A stretch of 40,881 bases of DNA from Puniceicoccales bacterium (GTDB lineage: Bacteria > Verrucomicrobiota > Verrucomicrobiia > Opitutales > LL51): the NCBI GenBank assembly GCA_031257405.1, contig JAIROS010000028.1:1-40881 (forward strand), given 5' to 3'. Positions 22,790 through 31,136 of this stretch are shown piece after piece (positions within the stretch are counted from its first letter, which is position 1; the number at the start of each line of letters is the position of its first letter). The translations under genes were made by a program, and so were the position numbers. The notes below the pieces were generated by a model. The model was not told the origin of the DNA and did not search any database. It saw nothing but the letters and a program-made list of their open reading frames with translations.

Positions 22790-24078
22790 AATTGGGGCAA
22801 ATACTGGGGCGCACGGGTTTACTGGGTGGCATTATTTTACTATTTATTTACATAGATAGTCATTTTTGGCGCATGGAAACGGCTTCTGAGGGAGCGGCAA
22901 AATGTAAAAATTCTTGGAAAAAATATGGAGAGCACAACGTCTTTAGAATCGAGATTCGAGGGGGAAATGTTGCCCTTGCCATTGAAAAAAGCGGGAATAA
23001 TGTTTGGGAAATGGTGGAGCCCTTTAGGTGGCCCGTGAATCCGTTTGCCGTGCGAAAATTTTTTCAAACCCTGGAGCAAAACCCCCACATATCACCCGCA
23101 TATACGCTAAAATTAAGTAAAAAAAATCAGACAAAAACGCTGAGCGGAACGGCTTGCGGGATCGATCCATTGGCGAAAAAATCTTCGGATAAGGAAGAAT
23201 GTTTGGATAAAATAATCGCTTTGGGGCCGCAATTTTGGTGCCAGCGGTCCATTTGCCCCCTGAAATCCAGTGAAATTGTCAGTTTTTCGTTGACATTCCT
23301 CGGGAAAAATCGCGAATTTTTGCTTTCCCAAAAAAATGCGGCGTGGTATTTCGAGCGACCCATCGAGATCGAAGCGGGCACATCTGCGGTCCAAAAAATT
23401 CTCGACTGGATCACAAACCTCGACGTTTCTCCCCAGACAAAAAATGAAGCCATGAAAAATATATCGAAAAATGAAGAAAAAAGTATTGACATTTTGGAAA
23501 AATTTTTAGAAGAATCCTATGTAACTTTTGTGCTAGTCGACGGGCGGAAGAGGAGATTTAGCATCAGTTGCAGTGAGTATTTTAGGGAGGATAATGGGGC
23601 GAAAATCGTCCGTTACGCCTGGTTTGAAGATCATGGGGCGTTGTTTGAGGTGCCTTGGAACGGGGAGTGGGATCGGCCGCTCCAGGCGTTGTGCGCGCAA
23701 TCGCTTTTCCCGGAGGTGCAATCGGTGACGTTTTCCCATGCCCAAAAAAAATTATTCCTGTCCCGCAACGAATCCGGCGAGTGGAATGTCTTGAAATTTT
23801 CCGACGAATCCCCGCTGCTCCAGTCCCTCGAGCATTTTGACACACCGGCCCTTTTGCTATTATTTTCGCTGCTACAGCCACTGGACGCCGTCTCCAAAAC
23901 CGAGATAGCAGACGCCATTTCTGCGGAAAAATTATTTTTTGAGGTCAATGGGGCGCTCAAATTTGAAGCATTTTTCTCGGAAAATGCGGCTTATTTGCTG
24001 CCCGCGCGCAAAAATTATGCCATCCGAATCAATGGAGATCTTTTGCAAAAACTTTTGAAAATAATGCGCAATGTTTAA
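22786..24078 (+). CDS. DUF4340 domain protein
   Basis: The 430-residue product starts at GTG in the GTGA overlap with the gldG-like gene, so the two are translationally coupled. It has an N-terminal membrane anchor (LLGGIILLFIYID), then repeated units in which a hydrophobic strand is followed by W.f..P and a basic segment (NVWEMVEPFRWPVNPFAVRKFF; AAWYFERPIEIEAGTSAV; GEWNVLKF). This is the pattern of DUF4340, which typically follows GldG-like genes. Its molecular role is unknown; an envelope complex with the gldG-like protein is likely. Confidence 0.8.
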   Translation: MKLGQILGRTGLLGGIILLFIYIDSHFWRMETASEGAAKCKNSWKKYGEHNVFRIEIRGGNVALAIEKSGNNVWEMVEPFRWPVNPFAVRKFFQTLEQNPHISPAYTLKLSKKNQTKTLSGTACGIDPLAKKSSDKEECLDKIIALGPQFWCQRSICPLKSSEIVSFSLTFLGKNREFLLSQKNAAWYFERPIEIEAGTSAVQKILDWITNLDVSPQTKNEAMKNISKNEEKSIDILEKFLEESYVTFVLVDGRKRRFSISCSEYFREDNGAKIVRYAWFEDHGALFEVPWNGEWDRPLQALCAQSLFPEVQSVTFSHAQKKLFLSRNESGEWNVLKFSDESPLLQSLEHFDTPALLLLFSLLQPLDAVSKTEIADAISAEKLFFEVNGALKFEAFFSENAAYLLPARKNYAIRINGDLLQKLLKIMRNV

Positions 24079-24139
24079 CAAATGAGGGGAGCTTTCGTTT
24101 TAGGATTTTCGCGGGATAAATTTAAAATTATATTAAAAA

Positions 24140-25210
24140 ATGCGTAAAATTGCGGTAGCGATGTCCGGTGGTGTAGACAGTTCCGTTGCGGCGCTACTGG
24201 TGCAAAAATTCGGCGACGAGGTGCTGGGAATGTACATGCGCACGTGGCACGGCGGCGATATTTTTTCGCCGATGGGGGACTGTCCTTGGCAAAGGGATGC
24301 GGCGGATGCTAGGCGGGTGGCCGAACAAATAGGCATCGATTTTACAATTGTAAACATGATTGATTTTTACCGGCAGCTTGTGGTGGCGCCGCTAGTCGAG
24401 GGTTATCGCAATGGAATGACGCCGAATCCCGACGTCCTGTGCAATCAATTTGTAAAATTTGGTGCCCTGGCGGAAATGGCCCGAGAAAAAGGAAGTCAGG
24501 CGATCGCCACAGGCCATTATTGTAAAAAACAAAAAAATGCCGACGGAACTTTCGATATCGCTGAGCCGGCCGATAAATGCAAGGACCAAACCTATTTTTT
24601 GGCTTATTTAAAACAAAAACAGATCCAATTTGCCGAGTTTCCCCTGGCCGATTTAAGTAAAAAAGAAGTGCGCAATTTGGCAAAAAATGCGGGATTAGTG
24701 ACGTCCGAAAAAAAAGATAGCCAGGGAATTTGCTTCCTCGGAAATGTTAAAATTCAAAATTTTTTAGCACATTTTATCCCCAAAATACCGGGAAATATCG
24801 TCAATGCGGCCGGGGAAATCGTGGGCCACCACGCCGGATTACATAACTTCACCGTGGGCCAAAGACACGGCCTGCACGTCCCTTCCAATTCGGACCACAA
24901 TTTTTACGTCGTCATCGGAAAGGATTTGGAAAAAAATGAGCTGAAAGTTGCCTTCGAAAGTGAAAAAAAATTGTATAATCGCGCGTTTCGAATTTACAAT
25001 TTGAGCCACACCAATAGGCCGCTAGACAACCGCAGCCGATTGCTCTGCCGCCCGCGCTACCGAGACCCCTACCAGGAAATTTATTTCGAAAAAATATCGC
25101 CCGACACAGCCATTATCGAGTTTAAAACCCCGCAACGGGCGCTATCAAGCGGCCAAGTCGTCGCGTTTTACGCGGATGGCATTTTGCTCGGCGGCGGAAT
25201 TTATGCCTGA
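24140..25210 (+). CDS. mnmA: tRNA-specific 2-thiouridylase MnmA
   Basis: MnmA thiolates U34 of tRNA(Lys), tRNA(Glu) and tRNA(Gln) using ATP and a sulfur relay. The PP-loop SGGVDSS is at residues 9-15. The two catalytic cysteines lie in NPDVLCNQFVKFG and SQGICFLG. HYC and DQTYFLAYL are also family features, and the C-terminal beta-barrel ends in VAFYADGILLGGGIY. The 356-residue length is normal. It is preceded by a 61-bp AT-rich spacer. Confidence 0.96.
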   Translation: MRKIAVAMSGGVDSSVAALLVQKFGDEVLGMYMRTWHGGDIFSPMGDCPWQRDAADARRVAEQIGIDFTIVNMIDFYRQLVVAPLVEGYRNGMTPNPDVLCNQFVKFGALAEMAREKGSQAIATGHYCKKQKNADGTFDIAEPADKCKDQTYFLAYLKQKQIQFAEFPLADLSKKEVRNLAKNAGLVTSEKKDSQGICFLGNVKIQNFLAHFIPKIPGNIVNAAGEIVGHHAGLHNFTVGQRHGLHVPSNSDHNFYVVIGKDLEKNELKVAFESEKKLYNRAFRIYNLSHTNRPLDNRSRLLCRPRYRDPYQEIYFEKISPDTAIIEFKTPQRALSSGQVVAFYADGILLGGGIYA

Positions 25211-25291
25211 ATTTTGTGCCTAACATTTTCTTGAAGCGAGCCATTTCTCTTTTAAATTCCCCCCATGACCGGAAAATTTAGAGGCGGAATG

Positions 25292-26662
25292 GCCTACGAT
25301 GTCGTCGTTATTGGGAGCGGTTTGGCGGGCTTGACCGCCGCGAATTATTTGGCGAAGTTGGGATATCGCGTCGCTCTCTGCGAGCAGCATTATGTTTTGG
25401 GGGGGCTCGCAGCCTATTTTTCCAGGAAAAATCACATTTTCGACGTTTCGCTTCACGGTTTTCCGGTCGGTATGGTGAAGTCTTGTCGGAAATATTGGTC
25501 GCCGGAGATCGCCGAAAGTATCGTGCAACTGAAGCGCATTCGCTTCGTGAATCCCCAATTCGATATCGAAACGACGTTCACCCGCGAAGATTTTACCCGC
25601 ATATTAATTGAGAAATTTCGCATTTCCGCGGAATGTGTGGACAATTTTTTTACACAATTGCGCCAGATGAATTTTTACGACGATGATCGCCGGCCTACGC
25701 GCGAACTTTTTGAGTTATTTTTTCCGGGTCGCGACGACGTCCACCGCCTGCTCATGGAGCCCATTGCCTACGCGAACGGGTCGACGATGGACGACGAGGC
25801 TATCACTTACGGCATCGTGTTTTCGAATTTCATGAGCAAAGGCGTCTATACTTTTGAAGGGGGCACCGACCAGCTTATCCAAAAAATGACCGCAGAACTC
25901 CTAAAAAATGGCGTCGATATCTTCAAACGCACAAAAGTTGAGAAAATTTTGCTAAAAAATAATAAAATCAGTGGCGTACGTGCCAACGGAATCGACATTT
26001 CCTGCCGCGCCGTTTTATCCAATGCACACGTCTTGAATACGGTCAGAAATTTGGTCGGCGAACAATATTTTGATGAAAAATTTTTAAAAAAAATTGCAAA
26101 AGTTCGGATTAATAATAGCTCGTGCCAAGTGTATTTAGGGATCAAAGACGGCGAAACTATCGACGATATTGGCGATCTGATCTTTACTTCGGAAAATGAA
26201 CATTTTAATAGCGCGGAATTGAAAAATTTTTACACCAAAAGCCGCACTTTTTCCCTCTATTACCCCAAAATACGCCCCCAACAACAACCCATGTACGCGG
26301 TCGTCGCTTCGATGAATGCCCAGTGGGATGACTGGAGCGCTTTGGATAGCGAGACTTACGGACGGGAAAAAAATCGCATCATTGAAGACAGCATTCAATC
26401 TCTGGAGAAATTTATCCCGAATATCCGCGAGAAAATCGACTATGCCGAGGCGGCTACGCCCCGGACACTTTTCCGCTACACGAGTCACCCCAATGGGACT
26501 TCCTTTGGGACGAAGTTCGAAGGCCTCAACGTTTCAATGGAATTGCCGGAACAAATCCCCGGCCTCTACCATGCGGGATCCGTCGGCATTATTATGTCCG
26601 GTTGGCTCGGCGCAATGAACTACGGTGTTATCGCAGCCCATAAACTCGCCCAAAATTTATAA
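25292..26662 (+). CDS. phytoene-desaturase-like FAD oxidoreductase
   Basis: This flavoprotein of about 456 residues belongs to the CrtI/retinol-saturase/amine-oxidase superfamily. The FAD Rossmann motif is [21 protein letters not shown] at the start; the C-terminal FAD-binding segment is [37 protein letters not shown] in the middle is also typical. The substrate is unknown; carotenoid or hopanoid precursors and other polyenes are the usual candidates, but no carotenoid gene lies nearby. I favour ATG 25292 ([17 protein letters not shown] just upstream) over 25265. The dxr isoprenoid gene is close but on the far side of a divergent regulator. Confidence 0.82.
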   Translation, partial: AYDVVVIGSGLAGLTAANYLAKLGYRVALCEQHYVLGGLAAYFSRKNHIFDVSLHGFPVGMVKSCRKYWSPEIAESIVQLKRIRFVNPQFDIETTFTREDFTRILIEKFRISAECVDNFFTQLRQMNFYDDDRRPTRELFELFFPGRDDVHRLLMEPIAYANGSTMDDEAITYGIVFSNFMSKGVYTFEGGTDQLIQKMTAELLKNGVDIFKRTKVEKILLKNNKISGVRANGIDISCRAVLSNAHVLNTVRNLVGEQYFDEKFLKKIAKVRINNSSCQVYLGIKDGETIDDIGDLIFTSENEHFNSAELKNFYTKSRTFSLYYPKIRPQQQPMYAVVASMNAQWDDWSALDSETYGREKNRIIEDSIQSLEKFIPNIREKIDYAEAATPRTLFRYTSHPNGTSFGTKFEGLNVSMELPEQIPGLYHAGSVGIIMSGWLGAMNYGVIAAHKLAQNL

Positions 26663-26687
26663 TATAATACCTTACAATTTATAATAT
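26654..26687 (+). repeat. 12-bp direct repeat at gene end
   Basis: AATTTATAATAT occurs at 26654-26665 (covering the stop codon of the flavoprotein gene) and at 26676-26687. Confidence 0.6.
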
Positions 26688-26726
26688 TTTTACCGCAACT
26701 CGCACGATACTCGGGAAATAGAACCC

Positions 26727-26763
26727 AAAAGAGAAAAGGCGCGAACCCATTCTCCTTCGGGCC
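26727..26763 (-). terminator. response regulator terminator
   Basis: On the minus strand GGCCCGAA pairs with TTCGCGCC (one mismatch) around a 10-base loop and is followed by TTTTCTCTTTT. It starts 9 bp after the regulator's stop codon. Confidence 0.75.
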
Positions 26764-26771
26764 TACTTTAG

Positions 26772-27539
26772 CTACGATGCCTGTACGATTTGGGATTGTT
26801 GGGATTGAATTTGCGGCACATAGGTATAACCGATGCCGTGGGAAGTTCGGACAGCGTCCTCCGTCTCAATACCGTGCGCGCTGAATAATTTTCTCAGTTT
26901 AACAATGTACTGATCCAGGGAACGGCTCTTGACATTTGCGTGCTCACCCCACACACTGTGAATAATACTCTTACGGCTTAGAATGAGGTGTGGATTTTGT
27001 GCAAAGTACGATAGGATGCCGAATTCCTTGCGCCCAATTTTTTCCGCACAACCGTCTGGGAATCGAATTTCTAGGCGACTGGGATCCACTTGGGTGCCCA
27101 TAAAATCAAAAGTACCGTCCGTTAGGGAAGTATTAGCCGTCAATTGTCCGTCGCCGGAACGACTCGTACGCCGCAATACCGCCGAAATCCTTGAAAGCAG
27201 TTCGTTGAGTCCGAAGGGCTTGGTCATAAAATCATCGCCACCGGCTTCCAAACTCGCAACTTTGATCTCCTCCCGATTTTCACCGGAAATGAAGATCGTC
27301 GGAATCGAAATACTTTTCTTTTTGAGGTCTTCGAGTAAAGACAATCCGTCCTTACCGGGGAGATTGAGGTCCAGTAGCATCAGGTTTGAGAAGGAGCGTT
27401 GCAAAAATTTTAACGCATCATCCGCGTTATAAAACTTCTGCGCGTCCATTCCGGAAACTTGCAACTGTTTCTCAATCAGCTCCGATAATTCGCTATCATC
27501 TTCGACGACTAAAATTAGAGGTTTAACTTTTGCTGCCAT
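26772..27539 (-). CDS. OmpR-family response regulator (orphan)
   Basis: This 255-residue two-component regulator has an N-terminal receiver domain (acidic pocket VVEDDSE, phospho-acceptor Asp in LLDLNLPGKDG near residue 57, switch Thr/Ser in FISGE, Lys in TKPFG) and a C-terminal winged helix (GRKEFGILSYFAQNP, SRKSIIHSVWG, RSLDQYIVKLRKL, SHGIGYTYV). It would bind DNA when phosphorylated. No sensor kinase gene is adjacent. It has a private terminator and is divergent from dxr, so it is probably a single-gene unit. Confidence 0.92.
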   Translation of the reverse strand: MAAKVKPLILVVEDDSELSELIEKQLQVSGMDAQKFYNADDALKFLQRSFSNLMLLDLNLPGKDGLSLLEDLKKKSISIPTIFISGENREEIKVASLEAGGDDFMTKPFGLNELLSRISAVLRRTSRSGDGQLTANTSLTDGTFDFMGTQVDPSRLEIRFPDGCAEKIGRKEFGILSYFAQNPHLILSRKSIIHSVWGEHANVKSRSLDQYIVKLRKLFSAHGIETEDAVRTSHGIGYTYVPQIQSQQSQIVQAS

Positions 27540-27572
27540 GATGAAAAATATCTATTGTATTTCTAATTTTCA

Positions 27573-27578
27573 TGTCAA
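27573..27578 (-). promoter_or_regulatory. possible -35 element of the response regulator
   Basis: TTGACA on the minus strand, about 34 bp before the ATG. A weak TAGATA lies 18 bp further on. If real, the transcript would have almost no 5' leader. Confidence 0.25.
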
Positions 27579-27752
27579 GAAAAATTTACCCCTTTTTATA
27601 ATAAATTTTTAATCCCGTCCGTTTTATGAGTAAATACCTAGGGAAAATGGAAATTTTAAGCGAAAAACAAAAATATCAAAAAAAAAGATTGATTCCCTAA
27701 ACACACCTGATACTACCTAGCCTAAAATTTTAAAAATGTCAATATTTTAGCT

Positions 27753-28904
27753 ATGAAACCAAAAAAACGCATCATCATTTTAGGGGCAACGGGGTCCGTC
27801 GGCGCAACGGTTCTCGAAGAAATTGCCAGGAGTCGGGATCAATTTGAAGTGGTGGGGATTTCCTGCCATTCCGCCATCGATCGCGCCGAAAAAATCGCGA
27901 AATTATTTTCCGTACCTGCGGTGGCGGTCGTCGACGGGAAAATTCGGGTGCCGGGCGGTATGTGCAAAAATATTTTCCGCGGCGTAGACGGCCTTACGCA
28001 GATGGTCAATGCCCTGGAATTCGATGCGATTGTGGTTGCCATTTCCGGTGTTAACGGCCTCCGACCGACGCTGAGGGCAATCGATCGCGCTAAAACCGTT
28101 ATTTTGGCGAGTAAGGAAGTACTGGTTATTGCCGGAGAAATGGTGATGGATTTGGCGAAAGCGAAGGGCGCGACTCTCCTCCCTTTGGACAGCGAACATA
28201 ATGCCATTTTCCAGTGTTTAAAGGGCAATAATCGTTTTATTCGTTCCCTTTGGCTGACGGCTTCCGGTGGAAAATTTTGGAATGTTGATGGAGCGGCGAT
28301 GGATAATGCGACCGCCGAAATGGTATTGCGGCATCCCAAGTGGTCCATGGGGCGGAAAATTACCGTTGATTCGTCGACGATGGCCAATAAGGGCTTGGAA
28401 ATGATTGAGGCGATGCATTTATTTGGCGCCAAAGCGGAGCAGATTAGGGTTGCCATTCACCCCAGTTGTATCGTCCATTCGCTCGTGGAATTTTGTGACG
28501 GCAGTTTTTTAGCCCAGATGTCGCCGCCTTCCATGCGCTATCCCGTGCGCCATTGCCTCTTTTACCCCGAACGCACTTCCCTCCAGGAGCCGTCGCTGGA
28601 CCTCTTCCGATTGGCTGAGCTGAAATTTTTCCCGCCCGATTTTAGGAAATTCCCGTGTTTGGGATTGGCTGCCGAAGTTGCTAGGGAAAGGCAAAGTAAG
28701 CACATCGCCTACAATGCCGCCAACGAGGTCGCCGTGGAATTATTTTTACAGGAAAAAATTGCTTTGAAATCCATTGCGGAAATAATCGCCGCCGTTTTGC
28801 CGAAGGTGGAAAATAGGACTTATGCGACCGTCGAGGAAGTTTTGGCGGTCGATCAAATGGTCCGCAGTAAAGCAGCGCAGTGGGCTAAAAGATTTTTTAT
28901 TTAG
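27753..28904 (+). CDS. dxr: 1-deoxy-D-xylulose 5-phosphate reductoisomerase
   Basis: Dxr commits carbon to isoprenoids in the methylerythritol phosphate pathway, using NADPH. The nucleotide-binding GATGSVGATVLEEI is at the start. LASKEVLVIAGE, the metal-binding LPLDSEHNAIFQ, LTASGGKFW, TVDSSTMANKGLEMIEA and the C-terminal NAANEVAV are all present. The 383-residue length is standard. The spacer upstream (27540-27752) is AT-rich and shared with the divergent regulator; I see no further gene in it. Confidence 0.96.
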   Translation: MKPKKRIIILGATGSVGATVLEEIARSRDQFEVVGISCHSAIDRAEKIAKLFSVPAVAVVDGKIRVPGGMCKNIFRGVDGLTQMVNALEFDAIVVAISGVNGLRPTLRAIDRAKTVILASKEVLVIAGEMVMDLAKAKGATLLPLDSEHNAIFQCLKGNNRFIRSLWLTASGGKFWNVDGAAMDNATAEMVLRHPKWSMGRKITVDSSTMANKGLEMIEAMHLFGAKAEQIRVAIHPSCIVHSLVEFCDGSFLAQMSPPSMRYPVRHCLFYPERTSLQEPSLDLFRLAELKFFPPDFRKFPCLGLAAEVARERQSKHIAYNAANEVAVELFLQEKIALKSIAEIIAAVLPKVENRTYATVEEVLAVDQMVRSKAAQWAKRFFI

Positions 28905-28957
28905 CGCATTTGTGTAATTTTTATGTTTATGTAACAATTTTTTTATGCATGTATTTT

Positions 28958-28988
28958 TGTGGCTCAGTGCACGCCACAGCGCCACGTT
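28958..28988 (+). terminator. possible dxr terminator hairpin
   Basis: TGTGGC (28958-28963) pairs with GCCACA (28973-28978) across a 9-base loop, 53 bp after dxr. Only a short TTTT follows after a further GCGCCACG, so termination is uncertain; a second GCCAC gives an alternative pairing. Confidence 0.35.
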
Positions 28989-29068
28989 TTAACTGCTAAA
29001 GTCTGACAATTTTTTGGAAATTTTAATTTTCTTGAGCGCGGATTAATTTTTTTTTAAGTTACAGGGTT

Positions 29069-29968
29069 ATGGGCCTGGAAAATTTAGTCATCATGGGGAG
29101 TGGTTGTGCTGGGTTAGCGGCGGCGATTTATGCGGCTCGGGCGCGCTTAGATCCTTTGGTCATCGAGGGCGACCGGCCAGGCGGACAGCTAATAGAGACG
29201 GCGGACATTGAAAATTTCCCCGGGTTTCCCGACGGGATCGGCGGCTTTGAATTGATGTCCAACATGCGTCGGCAGGCGGAAAAATTTGGCATTCGGGCTC
29301 GATCGGGTGTAGTTGAGCGCGTCGATTTAAAGGAAAAAATGATTATTTGCGGAGGAGCTTCCTTTGGGACTCGGGCGATAATTATTGCGACGGGAGCTTC
29401 GGCCCGCAGACTTAATATTCCCGGGGAGAAGAAATTTTTTGGCGGGGGCGGCGTGAGTACCTGTGCGACCTGCGACGGTGCATTTTACAAAAACAAGACC
29501 GTTCTCGTGATCGGAGGAGGGGATTCGGCTTGCGAAGAAGCTCTTTTTTTGACACGTTTTTGTGAAAAAATTTACATCATCCACCGCCGAGATCGGCTCC
29601 GCGCCTCGAAAATTATGGCGGATCGCGTTCTATCACACCCCAAAATTGAGGTCCTGTGGGACACGATTCCCGTTGCGATTTGCGGCGAAAAAAAAGTGAC
29701 CCACGCCCGCCTCAGTACCCAAAATGTGGAACGAAATTTGCCCTGCAGCGGCGTATTTTTAGCCATTGGCCACGTGCCCAATACGGCGATTTTTGAGGGC
29801 CAACTCGAACGCGACGCGGAAGGTTATATTATTGCCGAAGGCGTCCACACAAAATTTCCAGGAATATTCGTCGCCGGTGATTGCGCCGACCGCCACTACC
29901 GCCAAGCCATTACCGCCGCCGGAAGCGGTGCCGCCGCCGCCATTTCCGCAGAACGTTACCTTTTATGA
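29069..29968 (+). CDS. trxB: thioredoxin reductase
   Basis: TrxB uses NADPH and FAD to reduce thioredoxin in the cytoplasm. The FAD site GSGCAGLAAAIYAARA is near the start, followed by PGGQL and ENFPGFP. The redox-active pair is CATCDGAF (around residue 134), and the NADPH site is VIGGGDSACEEALFL. The C-terminal FAD motif is GIFVAGDCAD...RQAITAAGSG. The 299-residue length is slightly short but complete. It overlaps ruvB by 4 bp (ATGA), so the two are probably co-translated. Confidence 0.96.
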   Translation: MGLENLVIMGSGCAGLAAAIYAARARLDPLVIEGDRPGGQLIETADIENFPGFPDGIGGFELMSNMRRQAEKFGIRARSGVVERVDLKEKMIICGGASFGTRAIIIATGASARRLNIPGEKKFFGGGGVSTCATCDGAFYKNKTVLVIGGGDSACEEALFLTRFCEKIYIIHRRDRLRASKIMADRVLSHPKIEVLWDTIPVAICGEKKVTHARLSTQNVERNLPCSGVFLAIGHVPNTAIFEGQLERDAEGYIIAEGVHTKFPGIFVAGDCADRHYRQAITAAGSGAAAAISAERYLL

Positions 29969-30960
29969 ACGATTCTTTTACATTTAAATTGGAAGAGCCA
30001 CCAACCGTATCCCTGCGACCCTCGCGTTTTGCCGATTTTTTGGGGCAGACACGGGTTTTGGAGAAATTGCGGATCATGGCATCGGCCGCCCAACAGCGAA
30101 AAGAACCCCTCAATCATATCCTGCTAAGCGGACCACCCGGGCTCGGAAAAACGACGTTGGCCATGGTTTTGGCCGAGGAAATGCACGCCAATATCCGCGT
30201 CACATCGGGTCCCGCGATCGAAAAAGCCGGGGATTTAGCGGGAATGCTCACGGGTTTGGAGTACGGCGACATCCTGTTCATCGACGAAATTCACCGCCTC
30301 TCAAAAACTATCGAAGAATATTTGTACGCCGCGATGGAGGACTTTCGCATCGACGTGATGATCGATCAGGGCCCCAATGCGCGCAGTATCCGCCTCGATA
30401 TCCCTAAATTTACCCTCATCGGCGCAACGACAAGGACGGGCCTTTTGACCGCCCCACTCAGAAGCCGCTTTACTTTGCAGACACGCCTGGATTACTACGG
30501 CGAAGGGGATTTATCAAAAATTATTGAACGAAATGCGAAAATTTTGAAAATTAGTATTGAGGGGGAAGCGGCGGCGGAGATTGCCCGGCGGTCACGTGGG
30601 ACTCCGCGCATCGCCAATAATTTACTATTTTTTGTACGCGATTTTAGTCAGCAGGATTCGTCTGGGATTACGCTGGCGCACGCGAAGGAGGCTCTGCAGT
30701 TACTGGACATCGACGAGCACGGTTTGGACGAAATGGACAAGCGCATATTGGAGGTTATTGGGCAGAATTACGGAGGTGGGCCGGTGGGAGCGAATACGAT
30801 TGCCATTGCTATTGGGGAGGAGCGGCAGACGTTGGAGGAGGTCCACGAGCCATTTTTGATCCAGGAAGGGTATTTACAGCGCACGCCGCAGGGCCGCATT
30901 TTAACTTCCAAAGCCTGGCAATTACTGGGGATTGACCGCGGGGAGAGAAATTTTTTTTAG
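29965..30960 (+). CDS. ruvB: Holliday junction helicase RuvB
   Basis: RuvB is the AAA+ motor that moves Holliday junctions together with RuvA. Walker A is GPPGLGKTT, Walker B is LFIDEIHRL, sensor 1 is IGATTRTG, and the arginine finger lies in PLRSRF. The C-terminal winged helix has GGGPVGANTIA and EPFLIQEGYLQRTPQGR. ATG 29965 inside the trxB stop (ATGA) gives 331 residues, as expected; the longer open frame from 29881 only reads through trxB. ruvA and ruvC are not in the window. Confidence 0.96.
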   Translation: MNDSFTFKLEEPPTVSLRPSRFADFLGQTRVLEKLRIMASAAQQRKEPLNHILLSGPPGLGKTTLAMVLAEEMHANIRVTSGPAIEKAGDLAGMLTGLEYGDILFIDEIHRLSKTIEEYLYAAMEDFRIDVMIDQGPNARSIRLDIPKFTLIGATTRTGLLTAPLRSRFTLQTRLDYYGEGDLSKIIERNAKILKISIEGEAAAEIARRSRGTPRIANNLLFFVRDFSQQDSSGITLAHAKEALQLLDIDEHGLDEMDKRILEVIGQNYGGGPVGANTIAIAIGEERQTLEEVHEPFLIQEGYLQRTPQGRILTSKAWQLLGIDRGERNFF

Positions 30961-31136
30961 GATAACTGGCGATAAATTGCAAACGCAACATTCCTAACAA
31001 AAATAAGACATAATATATATTATGCGAAATTAATGAAATTATCCACAATTCCAAAAACAGGACCCGCTTTGTGAATCAATAAAAAATATTAAAAATTTAT
31101 TGAAATATTTCCGAAAATTTTTACGATGGATTAACT
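30961..31136. other. AT-rich spacer upstream of the 1160-aa gene
   Basis: The spacer carries a 16-bp perfect palindrome CATAATATATATTATG (31009-31024), which contains TATAAT-like -10 sequences, and one exact DnaA box TTATCCACA (31039-31047). Either could serve promoter control of the next gene. A single DnaA box is not evidence for an origin. Confidence 0.4.

Noticed and set aside
27839-28456. Minus-strand 205-codon frame inside dxr
   Set aside because: Shadow of dxr; the dxr motifs are complete in the plus frame.
28905-29068. tRNA gene or small RNA in the dxr-trxB spacer
   Set aside because: The GTGGC/GCCAC pairing is only a short hairpin; no cloverleaf, anticodon arm or T-loop motif is visible.
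29881-29964. Longer reading frame extending ruvB upstream by 28 codons
   Set aside because: It overlaps the trxB coding end, encodes an Arg/Pro-rich low-complexity stretch, and the ATG at 29965 gives the standard RuvB length with an ATGA overlap.
31039-31047. Replication origin
   Set aside because: Only one DnaA box, no dnaA, dnaN or gidA nearby and no cluster of boxes.
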